Source of the DNA: Paralithodes platypus
Taxonomy: Eukaryota > Arthropoda > Malacostraca > Decapoda > Lithodidae
Direction: 5' to 3'
NCBI GenBank assembly: GCA_032716605.1
Contig: CM064480.1
Location: 29,670,879-29,734,878, forward strand
Length of the DNA stretch: 64,000 nucleotides
Part shown: one piece after another, positions 29,282-38,200 of the stretch
Position numbering within the stretch: position 1 is the stretch's first letter
Layout of the letters: every line of letters starts with the position of its first letter
Notes under the pieces: model-generated
What the model was told of the DNA's origin: nothing
What the model saw: only the letters and a program-made list of their open reading frames with translations
Database searches by the model: none
Position numbers and translations under genes: made by a program

Positions 29282-30573
29282 GTTGGGGACCTGCGGACCT
29301 CGTTGGCCTTCGCATCGTGCTTGATCATGAGGCACGGTGGCTCCCGGTCCCCGGCCGGGCCCTGACTGACTTCCTGCAGCGTTCCTGGCCGTCTTCTCCT
29401 TGGGGGACTTACCGGTCCCGCTGGAGGTCTTTTACTAGGTGGCTACAGGCCACTCGCCTGCCAGTTGGCTCTCCTTCCCTCGTCCTACGCTCCTTGTTTC
29501 ACCTCTTTCGTACACGTCACTTTCAAGTCGACGCTATACGTACCCACTTGTCTGCCGTCCGGGGGGTCTTTGGGTCCGTCGCTGGGCTGGTCGTTCCGCC
29601 ACAGGAGCTGGATTCCTTCCTGACGGCTGCCTTCCGGGATCGACCGCCTCCGCGCCAGGTCCCTCCGCAGTGGGATCTGGGGCGGGCTCTGGTCCTTCTG
29701 GCTTCACCCACGTATACAAGGGTCGCTATGCCGGTTCCGTTGCTCGGGCGTCCACTCTTCCTTGTCGCTCTGGCCACTGGGGATCGGGTGCCTGCACTAG
29801 CGGCATTGTCACGGCCCCGGGACTGCGTGCGATTCTCCCCGTCCTTGCATGGCGTCTTGTTCGCCTCCTCCCCTCCTTTTGTTACAACGCATGGGAGGGA
29901 GGCCCCCGTTTTCCAGCCTTTCGCCGTCCAGGCTGTACGGCGTGGGCATCCTCGCCATGTGTTGTGCCCGGTGCCAGCCTTACACTCCTCTGTTGCGTCT
30001 GTGGCGCCGCCTTCGGGTACTGCTGTGTGGGTGTCTCCTCGGACAGGTGGGAGGCTCTCGCAGGTGCAGATGGGCCGCCACGTTTGTCGGACCGTTCGTG
30101 CCCGTCACCCTGTTTGTAGGGGTTCTGCGCACGATGTCAGATCCTTTGCTGCCTCCTTCCGATTCCTGGCACGTCGATCCTTACCTGCCATCGCCTCGGC
30201 GGTTTTGTGGTCTTCTATCAATTCCTTCATCTCCTCCTACCTCTCCGTGTCCAGTGTTCGACCCTCTCGGCCGGTGCTTGCTCTCGGGGGTCGTGTTTCC
30301 TTGTGCTCTGGCGAAGATTCCTGGTCTTCCCCCCTTGTCCCTCGTTCTTTTCCTTTGTTTTATTTGACAAAGGGGGGGGGGGGGTGTACGGGTTTGCAAC
30401 ACTGGATTGCAAGTTTGGGATTATGTATTGTTCCAGTACATAAGTGTTTTTGCCACATTGAAAATTGTGTTTTGTTCTTGTGTTCAGTGTTTTTGTTGGT
30501 TTTTGAAGAAAAGGGATTTTGGGTACAGTACCTTTTTGGTTTCAGACAAGTCTATGTTTTTGCATTACTATGA
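28972..30573 (+). pseudogene. DIRS 2 tyrosine recombinase
   Basis: The open frame is long; the domain occupies about 29340-30250. YRSRWRSFTRWLQATRL is the core-binding segment. Catalytic Arg is kept in LATGDRVPAL, although the usual SEL is PAL (GCA at 29794-29796), HDVR keeps HxxR, and SSYLSV keeps the Tyr. A downstream G13 run is read through. It is better preserved than the reverse transcriptase, but it sits in an inactive element. Confidence 0.8.
30372..30384 (+). other. G13 run after the DIRS 2 recombinase domain
   Basis: Thirteen G follow GACAAA, downstream of the recombinase domain. Compare the run at 12483-12497 in DIRS 1 and 44696-44710 in DIRS 3. Confidence 0.8.
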
Positions 30574-30737
30574 ATGACGGGCATGTGTTAAAACTGTTCT
30601 TTTTAGCTACTCCTCAGTTTTTCACTCTTTTATTAAACTCTCTTGTTTAAATTGTGTCTTTGTCATTCATAATTTTGTTTTATGCATTGTTTTTTTTGGT
30701 AGGTTGGGCTTGGATGTCCTCCTCCTATTTGTTATGC

Positions 30738-30850
30738 AGCCTTGACATTGGATTTGCCAAGACTACTAACAAATTGGGAGGTTTGACGTACCTCCCAACC
30801 TACCAAATAGGAAAACCTACTATTTGGTAGTAGTCTTGGAAAATCCAACG
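30738..30850. repeat. DIRS 2 internal complementary region
   Basis: Positions 30738-30775 are the inverse of the left terminus and 30776-30850 the inverse of the right terminus, joined at AAATTGGGAGG. It is directly followed by the right inverted repeat. Confidence 0.85.
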
Positions 30851-30915
30851 TACATAATACCCTCCCTCACGCCGGACCCCTGCCCATCCGCGTTCTTCTG
30901 CTGACGTGAGATGTG

Positions 30916-31262
30916 ATGACAAGAGAGGGTCGCTCATGCGCACGTTCGACAGGGATCTGCACATGACGGAACACGGGATGGGCCTTAAGCGGTATCTAAG
31001 GTAAACCCCTTTTTCTTCTCTTCTATGCTTTTTTCACCTTCGGTGGTAGTTTTGGTTAATGTACAACGTCTCCTAGAGCAAGATAAGGAGTAGACTCTAG
31101 ATGTTTTCTTTTTAACCGCGGTTGGAATGACGACATAGCAGTCAAAATAGACAAGTCGTCATTGCAATTAGGTTAATAGCCTTGACGTTGGATTTTCCAA
31201 GACTACTACCAAATAGTAGGTTTTCCTATTTGGTAGGTTGGGAGGTACGTCAAACCTCCCAA
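30916..31262 (-). repeat. DIRS 2 inverted terminal repeat, right, with terminal hairpins
   Basis: It is the inverse of the left repeat plus an extra 62 bp at the outer end. The extension holds two stem-loops: CCAAATAG / CTATTTGG and TTGGGAGG / CCTCCCAA. Confidence 0.8.
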
Positions 31263-31931
31263 TCTATGTCATAATGAATTAAAATGTTTGTGGGAACTGG
31301 ATCATCTAGGAATTTCTCCGAGCGAAGATTAAAAACAAAAACAAGACTGCGTTTGACATCTACAAGGAGTCAGTAACATACTCCTCACAGAATCAGCCGT
31401 ATGAGGTTAGACTGCCGTGGAACCAACATAAAGAGAAACTCCCTTCTAACTATGGTCTAGCAGTGGGTCGCCTAAGGGGTCTGCATAAGCGATTTCAACA
31501 AAATCCTGCATAATGTAGTCACTACATCAACGTTAACAATGATCAACTTTATCGTGGTTTCATTGAGGAGGTTCCTTTCGATGTTACTGAAGATTGTCAT
31601 TACTTGGCACACCACGGGGTCACCAAAACCAGCATACCGACACCCGTTCGTATAGTGTACGACTACTTCGCTAGTATCACTAATACCAGATCTCGCCAAA
31701 TATTGCTGCACTTCAAAGTACACAAATTTGCCTGGATAAGTGACATCGAGAAGGCCTTTCTCATGTTGAGACTTCATGAGGAAGATCGTGACTATACCCG
31801 ATTTATGTGGCCAAAGGATCCCTTGGACTTATCTTCACCCTTCCTTTGCTACCGAATTAAGGACGTGTTGTTCAGGGCGACTTACTCACAGCTTCTTCCT
31901 AATGCCACGGTCTTGAAGCATCTTTCCGTTA
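31263..31931 (+). pseudogene. BEL/Pao reverse transcriptase, N-terminal part
   Basis: The frame after the DIRS 2 insertion shows LWELDHLGISPSE, then YEVRLPWNQHKEKLPSNYGL and AVGRL, the conserved BEL block before the polymerase fingers. Then HHGVTKTSIPTPVRIVYD and FAWISDIEKAFLMLRLHEED follow (motif A, Asp kept) at 31720-31780. Frames shift around 31470-31600. It stops at the TTAA at 31932. Confidence 0.85.
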
Positions 31932-32077
31932 TTAAGCTCAGAAGTGCGCATGGGGGTAATTAGACACCTCTGCCTGTGCGCATGTATTTGAGCTGTTTCC
32001 ACCACTAAAATATTCATTTTACCATAAATAGCATTAATACTTATCCATATGCGCCTATTATAGGTTGAGGCTATTAA
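31932..32077 (+). mobile_element. 146-bp TTAA mini-insertion of family R1
   Basis: TTAA at 31932-31935 and 32074-32077 bracket a piece almost identical to 7903-8033, the low-coordinate end of R1 (GAAGTGCGCATGGGGGTAAT). Its other end reads GGTTGAGGCTATTAA and has no doubled cassette. Removing it restores the BEL frame. Confidence 0.75.
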
Positions 32078-32885
32078 GGAAGGTTTTTATATTGACAACC
32101 TCCAAGGAACAGGTAGTGATGAAGAGACTGTCATTAAGCATTACTGGTATGCCCAAAGAATTATGTCTCAAGCAAATTTATTTCTCAGAGAGTGGGCTAC
32201 CAATAGTCCTCAACTACGTGACCTTCTACAAATGGATGCTCTTGCTGCCAAAAAACAAGAGAGAGGACTCTTGTGGTTACCTGATTCTGATCTGTTGACA
32301 TTTAACGCTAATCTTCCAGAGACCAGTAAGGCTACAAAGAGATAGTGCTTAAGAGTGTCGACACAACTGTTCGACCCACTCAGTGTACTACTGCCTGTAA
32401 CAGTAAGGTCCAGAATATTTTTGCAACAATTATGGAGGCTAAAACTAGATTAGGATGATCCGGTACCTGAAGACTGCGCTACCGAATGGTCTACAATTTC
32501 TAAAGGATCTTGGCCTCTGCTGTGGCTTTACTTATCCTGGGAGGATGGTATTTGCTGATTTGGTGAAACTTAATGCATTTAGCAATGCAAGCGGTGTTGC
32601 CTACGGCACCGCAATATATCTTGAGAGCCCGGAACAGAGCAGTTTGATCATCGCTAAATCAAAGGTCGCTCCCATAAGATCCATAACAATACCAAGACTA
32701 GTGCTAACTGCTGCTTTGCTAGCCTCCAGATTAATAAACTTTGTTGAGGAAGCCTATCATAACATTGTAAAGGTCAACAGAATGGTTAGCGACAGCCAAA
32801 TTACATTGCATTGGTTGCAAACCATGAAGAAGCTTCCAGACTGGAACAAGACCTCACAGGCTTCACTGTTCATTGTAAAGCGGTG
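32078..32885 (+). pseudogene. BEL/Pao reverse transcriptase C-terminal part and RNase H
   Basis: FYIDNLQGTGSDEETV is the BEL motif C region (YIDN in place of the usual YVDD/YVDN). It is followed by MSQANLFLREWATNSP (thumb) and, after a frameshift, the RNase H-like part AFSNASGVAYGTAIYL, IRSITIPRLVLTAALLASR and MVSDSQITLHWL. Two frameshifts or stops are present (about 32345 and 32455). Confidence 0.85.
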
Positions 32886-32957
32886 AATGTTAAGGCTCTC
32901 AGCCTATGCCCGAGAGGAAGTAAGTTGGAATATAGAAAAAAAAAAAAAAAAAAAAAG
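32886..32957 (+). mobile_element. Retroposed fragment with poly(A)
   Basis: CTCAGCCTATGCCCGAGAGG, then GTTGGAATATAG and A20 (32937-32956). The same 3' end recurs at 46660-46710 (GGAATATAG then A-rich), so this is the tail of a SINE or LINE family inserted in the BEL RNase H gene. Confidence 0.6.
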
Positions 32958-33461
32958 GTCGCGAACCGAGTTGACAAAATAAAATCCCTTCTTTCGAATG
33001 TAGAATTCCGGTACGTGTCCTCTAAAGAAAGCCCTAGTGATTTGCTGTCTGGAGGTGTTTCGGCAAAACATCTGAAATCTTCTTCGTTTTGGTGGGAGGG
33101 GCCCACATGGCTCTGAAACAAAGATGAGTGGCCAGAAGATATATTACCAGATGACCCAACGCCACAAGTAACTAGCCAAGTCATTGGGGCCAATGATGAC
33201 CAGGACGCACAGTTATGGAACTGGGAAAAATATGGCAGTTATGAGAGATTAATTCAGGTAGTTGCATGGAGTATTTGATACAAGAATAATTTGATGGCAA
33301 AAATTAATGGGACGTCTCCCACAGACTGTACCCTCCTTAGCATTAAGGAACTAAAAGTAGCAGAGAAGATTGTAGCTCAAAGATGCCAGCAGGAATGCTT
33401 CCCTGAGGAGTACGAGATGCTGTCAGGTGACAAGGGTACTCGCAATAGTTTGATAAACTAA
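32958..33461 (+). pseudogene. BEL/Pao RNase H-integrase connection
   Basis: NRVDKIKSLLSNVEFRYVSS then ESPSDLLSGGVSAKHL and WWEGPTWL are the conserved BEL stretch before the integrase. A stop follows at about 33115. The remaining part is open only in pieces. Confidence 0.75.
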
Positions 33462-34760
33462 TTGGGATTTGTCAAGAAAGGAGATTTAATTGTATGCGAA
33501 GGTAGATTGAAGTTTGCGGCTCCTCCGGATTCAATGAAATATCTGATACTACTGCCTTCCAAACACCCTTTCACTACCGTGCTCATCAATATGTGCCATT
33601 GTGTCTGTTGTCACTATGGAGTCAATCATGTGGTCGCATTTATATGGCAAAGGTGGTAGATTTCTAAAATAAGACAAGCTGTAAAATAAGTGACCAGTAA
33701 GTGTATAACCTGTCGTAAAATACAGGGTAATACTTACGCGACAGCCAGAGTACCTCCTCTGCCAGACATCAGGACTGCTCCTCAAGATCCCTTCGAGGTC
33801 ACGGGGGTCGATTATTCAGGAGCAATTCCTGTCCGGGGCTCACACAACAACAAGGCATATATGCTATTATTTACATGCGCTACTACCAGACCTATTCACA
33901 TTGAAATAGTTAGCAATATAACCTGTGACTGTTTTATCCATGCGTTCTGGAGATTTTGTAGTAGGCAGGAATTTCCACAGATAATATTAAGCGACAATGC
34001 TACTACATTTGTAGAAGCTTCCAGACACCTGGAAGACATCCAAAGTGACCCTAGTCTTCAGGCTCATCTTGCCGAAATCCGATGTGAATGGCATTTATAC
34101 CAGCGCATGCGTCTTGGTTCGGAGCTATTTGGGAGAGAGCCATAGGTGTTGTGAAGGCTGGGCTTATAAAGTACTAGGTCGTACTCTAGTTTCCTTAGAA
34201 GAACTGACCACTGTCTTATTGGAGCTGGAGGCTACCGTGAATGATCACCCCTTAACATAATTATGTCTCACGTGATCTGGAGGACCCTAGTCCTATTACA
34301 CCATCCATGCTGGTCAAGGGTCGTAGACTTCGTGACTTCCCAAAGTATGTGATTCAGCTAGACGAGCTGCAGGATCCTAGTTACGATAGTAAAGCCACAA
34401 TATACAGCAGGTACAAATACATTATTAAATTAATCCGGGACCTATGGAAGCGTTGGTCTAGTGAATACTTGGCATCATTACGAGAAGCCTATAAAATAAA
34501 GAGAGGCTCATCAAGCAGTATATGGCCAAAAGTAAATGACATAGTTCTTATACATGACAAGGGACCTCGTGTCCTTTGAAAATTTGGTAGAGTAGTCTAA
34601 CTCTATCTGGGACGAGATGATTTAGTTAGAGTGGTCCAGATTAGAACAAAAACCGGCCTGACCACTCGACCCATCGTCAAGTTGTATCCACTGGAACAGG
34701 ATGTCGAAATGTATATCGATCACTCGGCTGGTGGTCACTGATGATGGTGTTTGCTCTCAC
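33462..34760 (+). pseudogene. BEL/Pao integrase
   Basis: LIVCEGRLKFA and a degraded zinc module (CHYGVNHVV) are followed by KCITCRKIQG (CxxC). The DDE core shows GVDYSGAI (first Asp), ILSDNATTF (second Asp) and a frameshift around 34090-34140, where the Glu-containing segment lies. Then LEATVNDHPLT, PSMLVKGRRL and WPKVNDIVLI complete the usual C-terminal BEL pattern. At least three stops or shifts are present (33659, 34144, 34578). Confidence 0.85.
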
Positions 34761-34928
34761 GACTACACTTCTGCTTCAACACCGGTCACTGGACCATCCG
34801 CCGGTAACGATCCCGTTAGAAAACTCCCTCTTCGCCGAGCCGTTGTTGGCTCTTTACAGCTTTGGAAACCTAACATCGCTGCGGGATTATTGTAGATATA
34901 CAGTATGTATATATTAGTGGTGGGAATG

Positions 34929-35568
34929 TGTCAAGACTCGTAAGCACCTTGACAATTTAGGATAAGGAAATATACTGTAAATTTATATTAGGTGCAAGTA
35001 TTAGCCTAGCTTACATATCTATATTATTATGTTCCTTCCAACAACCAACCATACTCCTAAAATCGATTAATGAAATTTACAAACACATGTGGCAGTCCGT
35101 GGACTCGAACCCAGGATGCTCACACCGAAAATCAACACCTTATACATCGCACCACGAAGACAGTTAAAGGTTGGTATAAAAGAAATGTACAATTTCGTAT
35201 TAAGTTTCTATGGGTTTATTATCCTTAATTATATCGGGTTATTATTATAATTAATCCAGAATATGTTGTTGTTAGTTAAATGACTCAATAATGAATAGGA
35301 TATATTCACTGCGCATCGTCAAATGAAACGGCTCCCCGCCGCGATATCGTCAGACTTGCTCTTACGACTGACTCATCAACACCTCCTTCTAGCCGTTCCA
35401 ACAATCACCTTATTCACGCTAAGTGAATATCTCCTAGTGGCCACTATAGCTTCTACCTATTCCTAAGTCTATCTTTGAGCTATCCATCACTATCAACATT
35501 TAAGTAAGTTAATACTTATAGGTTTCTGAGCAATTTAGATCATTGTTTACTCCCGGGTACCTATAACT
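34929..35568 (+). repeat. Right LTR of the BEL/Pao element
   Basis: It matches 640-1157 except for the SINE at about 35008-35172. The terminal stem is TGTCAAG / CTTGACA (34929-34954), a compensated change relative to TGTCGAG / CTCGACA in the left LTR. Similarity ends at TATAA. Confidence 0.8.
35008..35172 (-). mobile_element. tRNA-derived SINE inside the right LTR
   Basis: The minus strand has a pol III A-box-like GTGGTGCGATGTATAAGG and a perfect B box GGTTCGAGTCC about 35 nt further, the spacing of a tRNA. It has no clover-leaf with good acceptor pairing. The left LTR lacks this segment, so it is an insertion later than the LTR divergence. Confidence 0.65.
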
Positions 35569-35735
35569 ATAATTTTATTTTTTAACAACATTCAATAAAT
35601 GGAAATTCCGGGACTCTTTCGCACTGCTAAAAACTAGACAGAGGATAATTATAATTTCTAGATATCTGAATTTGAAATTAACTTTTATTCAGAGATTTAT
35701 ACACCACAGTTGCCGAGAAAAGATGTCAGTAAGAG
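35569..35735. other. No gene seen
   Basis: AT-rich DNA after the LTR similarity stops. I see no coding signal. Confidence 0.5.
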
Positions 35736-37326
35736 CCCCTGGAGCGCGTTCAGTCTACCCTATCAGGCAATCCTGTTTCTGTTTGAGCAATCCTGTTTAT
35801 GATCGCGCAGACTGAACGACATTGATAGCCAAACATTGATTCTCGTCGCTGATTGGTCAGTGGCTATGAGCACGAAATTCAAATCTTGTTGGCGATGTCT
35901 GCGAAGGTTTTAGGCCTGTTACAGTGCTTCTTCGGTCTATTAATTTCAATCAAAGTCAAATGGTTTTGTCAAATCAATACATTTTAATATTGGATATTAT
36001 TATCCATCAATATAGACTATTGGCTAAGGTAGTCACACTGTCAGCTACAGTCAGCAGCCTTGTTCAAGCTCAAGACAGGCGGTAGGCTAGGCTACCATCA
36101 GGCTATTATATCTTATAATCTTATTAAGAAATGTTGACAAAGTTATTACGGTCCTTATCTGGCAAAGGTAGCTCTTTCTTCCCCATGTAATTTTCAAACA
36201 ATTCTCCGTTAGTCTATTGGGGAAATAAAAAGTAGATGTTCTTTTCCTGGCGATGTAGGACTATGAATATGCTAAACTATAGGCTTATAGTTTATATATA
36301 TTGGCTATGTAGCCAGGCTGAATTAAATAGTAGCCTATTATATAGGCTATATTATCTCTCCCTGGCAATGTATGTATAGGCATACTTTCTTTTTCTGACG
36401 ATCTATGTGTATATAGGCCTGTAGGCTATTTGCAAGCCTATATTTATGGAAGGTTCATAAATATTATTTTTTAACCATTAGATTACCTTGCATATTTAAC
36501 TATTGCGTGGATAGGCTACCTTACTAAACATAGCTTAACTGACCTATCATACTTCGATGCAATTATGCCTCAGAAATTGTTTTTAAGAAATGTAAATAGA
36601 GTAATCGATCAATAATAGACAAGCGCCGAAAAACCTGTACAGTAAGCTAGGCTATAACCCGTTAAAATATAGGCTATCATTCAATTGGCAGAGTAACAAC
36701 TGTAACATTACCGATATATAACTATAACAATGAAATACAAACCGCATAAAAAACATAATAATCAATCAATAATATAGACAAACGCTCAAAAACCTGTACA
36801 GCAAGTTATAACCCTTTACAATACATCATTGGCATAGTAACATTACCAATATATAACGATACAAATTAAATAATAACTGCAAAAACAAAAACAAACATTA
36901 GCTCATCGAGCCTCGAACCCTTGCGAGTAGGCTTACGGATTTAAAAGCGAAGTCGTTACCAACTAGGCTACGCTTACCGCACTGACGAAGTAGCTGTGAG
37001 ACTTGCGCTCCAAGCTGCTTGTTTTATGTTATATATAGCAAAATGGTCACGATAACTATGATTTTTATAGGTGTGCCACCTTATAATTGAGATTACGACA
37101 CATAAATAACATGGAGGTAGGCTAATTAAGCTTAATTATGATAATATAATGTAGAGGAGAGATTTAGGCCAACTGTTATGATAGCTTCGCTAGTCACCTC
37201 CAGGGAGTGTTAGCGTGATCGCCGTCTGATTGCAAACAATCACAAACGTGATTCGTCGAATCAGAGGCGATCACGTTCAGTAGAGCTATCCCGTTTGCGT
37301 GTTTGGGTAGACTGAACGCGCTCCTG
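35736..37326. mobile_element. 1.6-kb non-autonomous TIR element
   Basis: The ends carry GGAGCGCGTTCAGTCTACCC in inverted orientation (35740-35760 and 37302-37322). The inside is AT-rich, with many TAGGCTA/TAGGCCT words, a tandem duplication of about 159 bp (36606-36890, GACAAGCG..AAAAACCTGTACAG) and a tRNA-like segment. No transposase frame is present, so the superfamily is open. No target duplication is clear. Confidence 0.6.
36901..36980 (-). ncRNA. tRNA-like sequence (SINE head or tRNA pseudogene)
   Basis: The minus strand reads GCGGTAAGCGTAGCCTAGTT then GGTAACGACTTCGC, with an A-box-like TAGCCTAGTTGG and a B-box-like GGTTCGAGGCT. An anticodon-like loop CTTTTAA follows CTTCG. Acceptor and T stems do not pair well, so I do not call a functional tRNA. 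Confidence 0.45.
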
Positions 37327-37352
37327 GTGTAACATTGTCCTTCATTTCTCAG

Positions 37353-37511
37353 GAGGTGGCTATGTCGGGGACGCTGCTCTCCATTAACCAGAAGAGAATT
37401 ACTGCCGTAGATTTCAGCACTCCTGTCTACATGGACACTCAGACCATTGTGTACCAGAAGCCCAGCCTGCAGGCCGACCTTAGTGGAGTCCTCAAGCCTT
37501 ATAATATCCAG
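37353..37511 (+). CDS. Exon resembling an ionotropic receptor ligand-binding domain
   Basis: A 159-bp segment lies between a good acceptor (TTCATTTCTCAG) and a good donor (CAG/GTCAGT). It encodes 53 residues without a stop and is phase 0 at both ends. The peptide contains EVAMSGTLLSINQKR, AVDFSTPVYMDTQTIVY and a closing LKPYN. This is the pattern of the ligand-binding lobe just before the first membrane helix in arthropod ionotropic (chemosensory) receptors. No neighbouring exon is in the window. It could be a real exon of a large-intron gene or a stray duplicate. Confidence 0.7.
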
Positions 37512-37738
37512 GTCAGTATTGAAAAAACATTGTATATATGTCTTGAGTTTCCCTTTTTTAAAGTGTATCAACTTTCCCTTTGCTACACTAGAGGAGCACT
37601 CGGTAGAGCTCATACCTCTGCCTATGCTGGCTTTGTTACAAAATAAGCCAGTGTGACATGCTTCGGATCAACTACTACAGTGTATCACTTCTACTTTGGT
37701 GCATATCCTATTTGCCCACCAAATTTCGTGGAAATTGG
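37512..37738. other. Presumed intron start; no gene seen
   Basis: The 5' end follows the donor site of the exon at 37353. The reading frame continues by chance to 37646. I see no further feature. Confidence 0.45.
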
Positions 37739-38169
37739 TTAACCCTTTCCCTGCGGGAGACATTCCGGAACGTTATGGCAATTTACAGGCTTTTAAAGCC
37801 TCTTAAAGCCTGTAAATTCGAGTGCAAAGGAGTGGGAGCGCGGCAGGCCACACGTCCTTCTTCCAGCCGGGCGGCCCCAGCACTAAAGGCTCTGAGTCAG
37901 AGTGTCGCGAGATATACAATGCTGCCAAAGGCAAATGTAGCGCAACATTAGCGATAATTGCTCATTTTAGCGAATGTCTATGGTAGCGCTGCGGGTGAAC
38001 CCTGCGAGCTACGAAGTTCGTTTTGGTGTAATTTTGAAGGTATTTTCTTCTAGTTTTCGTTTGAATACATTTAATTTCATTCAGATACATGCCTAATTAA
38101 TCAGGAGTGCCTGAATGAGCCCTAATATGGCGGAAATAGGCGGAAATATGCCCGCAGAGAAAGGGTTAA
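37739..38169 (+). mobile_element. PiggyBac-type MITE, 431 bp
   Basis: TTAA at both ends; the left end is TTAACCCTTTCCCTGCGGG and the right end (inverted) TTAACCCTTTCTCTGCGGG, an 18/19 match. TTAA duplications and CCCTTT ends are typical of piggyBac elements. The left end also holds nested palindromes (TTTACAGGC, TTTTAAAGCC, TCTTAAAGCC, GCCTGTAAA). There is no transposase gene. Confidence 0.85.
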
Positions 38170-38200
38170 TTACTTTCTGATATATCTTGTACTGGAGGAA

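Larger units (their letters stand above)
23277..31262 (+). mobile_element. DIRS element 2, GC-rich and A-poor
   Basis: Inverted terminal repeats (23277-23580 and 30916-31262), an internal complementary region (30738-30850), reverse transcriptase-RNase H and tyrosine recombinase define a DIRS element on the + strand. It is inserted in the BEL pol region, which resumes at 31263. The coding part (24.8-30.3 kb) has very little A on the coding strand and several frameshifts. Several conserved acidic residues are Ala, so the copy is inactive. Confidence 0.85.
640..35568 (+). mobile_element. BEL/Pao LTR retrotransposon expanded by nested insertions
   Basis: Two similar direct repeats start with TG at 640 and 34929 and bracket same-strand BEL/Pao pieces in the canonical order gag, protease, reverse transcriptase, RNase H, integrase. 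The coding pieces total about 5-6 kb, as expected for a BEL element, and the rest of the 35 kb is inserted elements. At 9083/9694, 9880/21234 and 31932/32077 the host frame continues in register across a duplicated TTAA, which shows that these pieces were once contiguous. Frameshifts and stops mark the element as dead. A caveat is that the two LTRs stop matching at about 1157 and 35568, so the LTR ends are not defined and the left LTR could belong to a different copy. Confidence 0.75.

Noticed and set aside
36901..36980. Functional tRNA gene
   Set aside because: A and B boxes are visible, but acceptor and T stems do not pair properly and it lies inside a TIR element.
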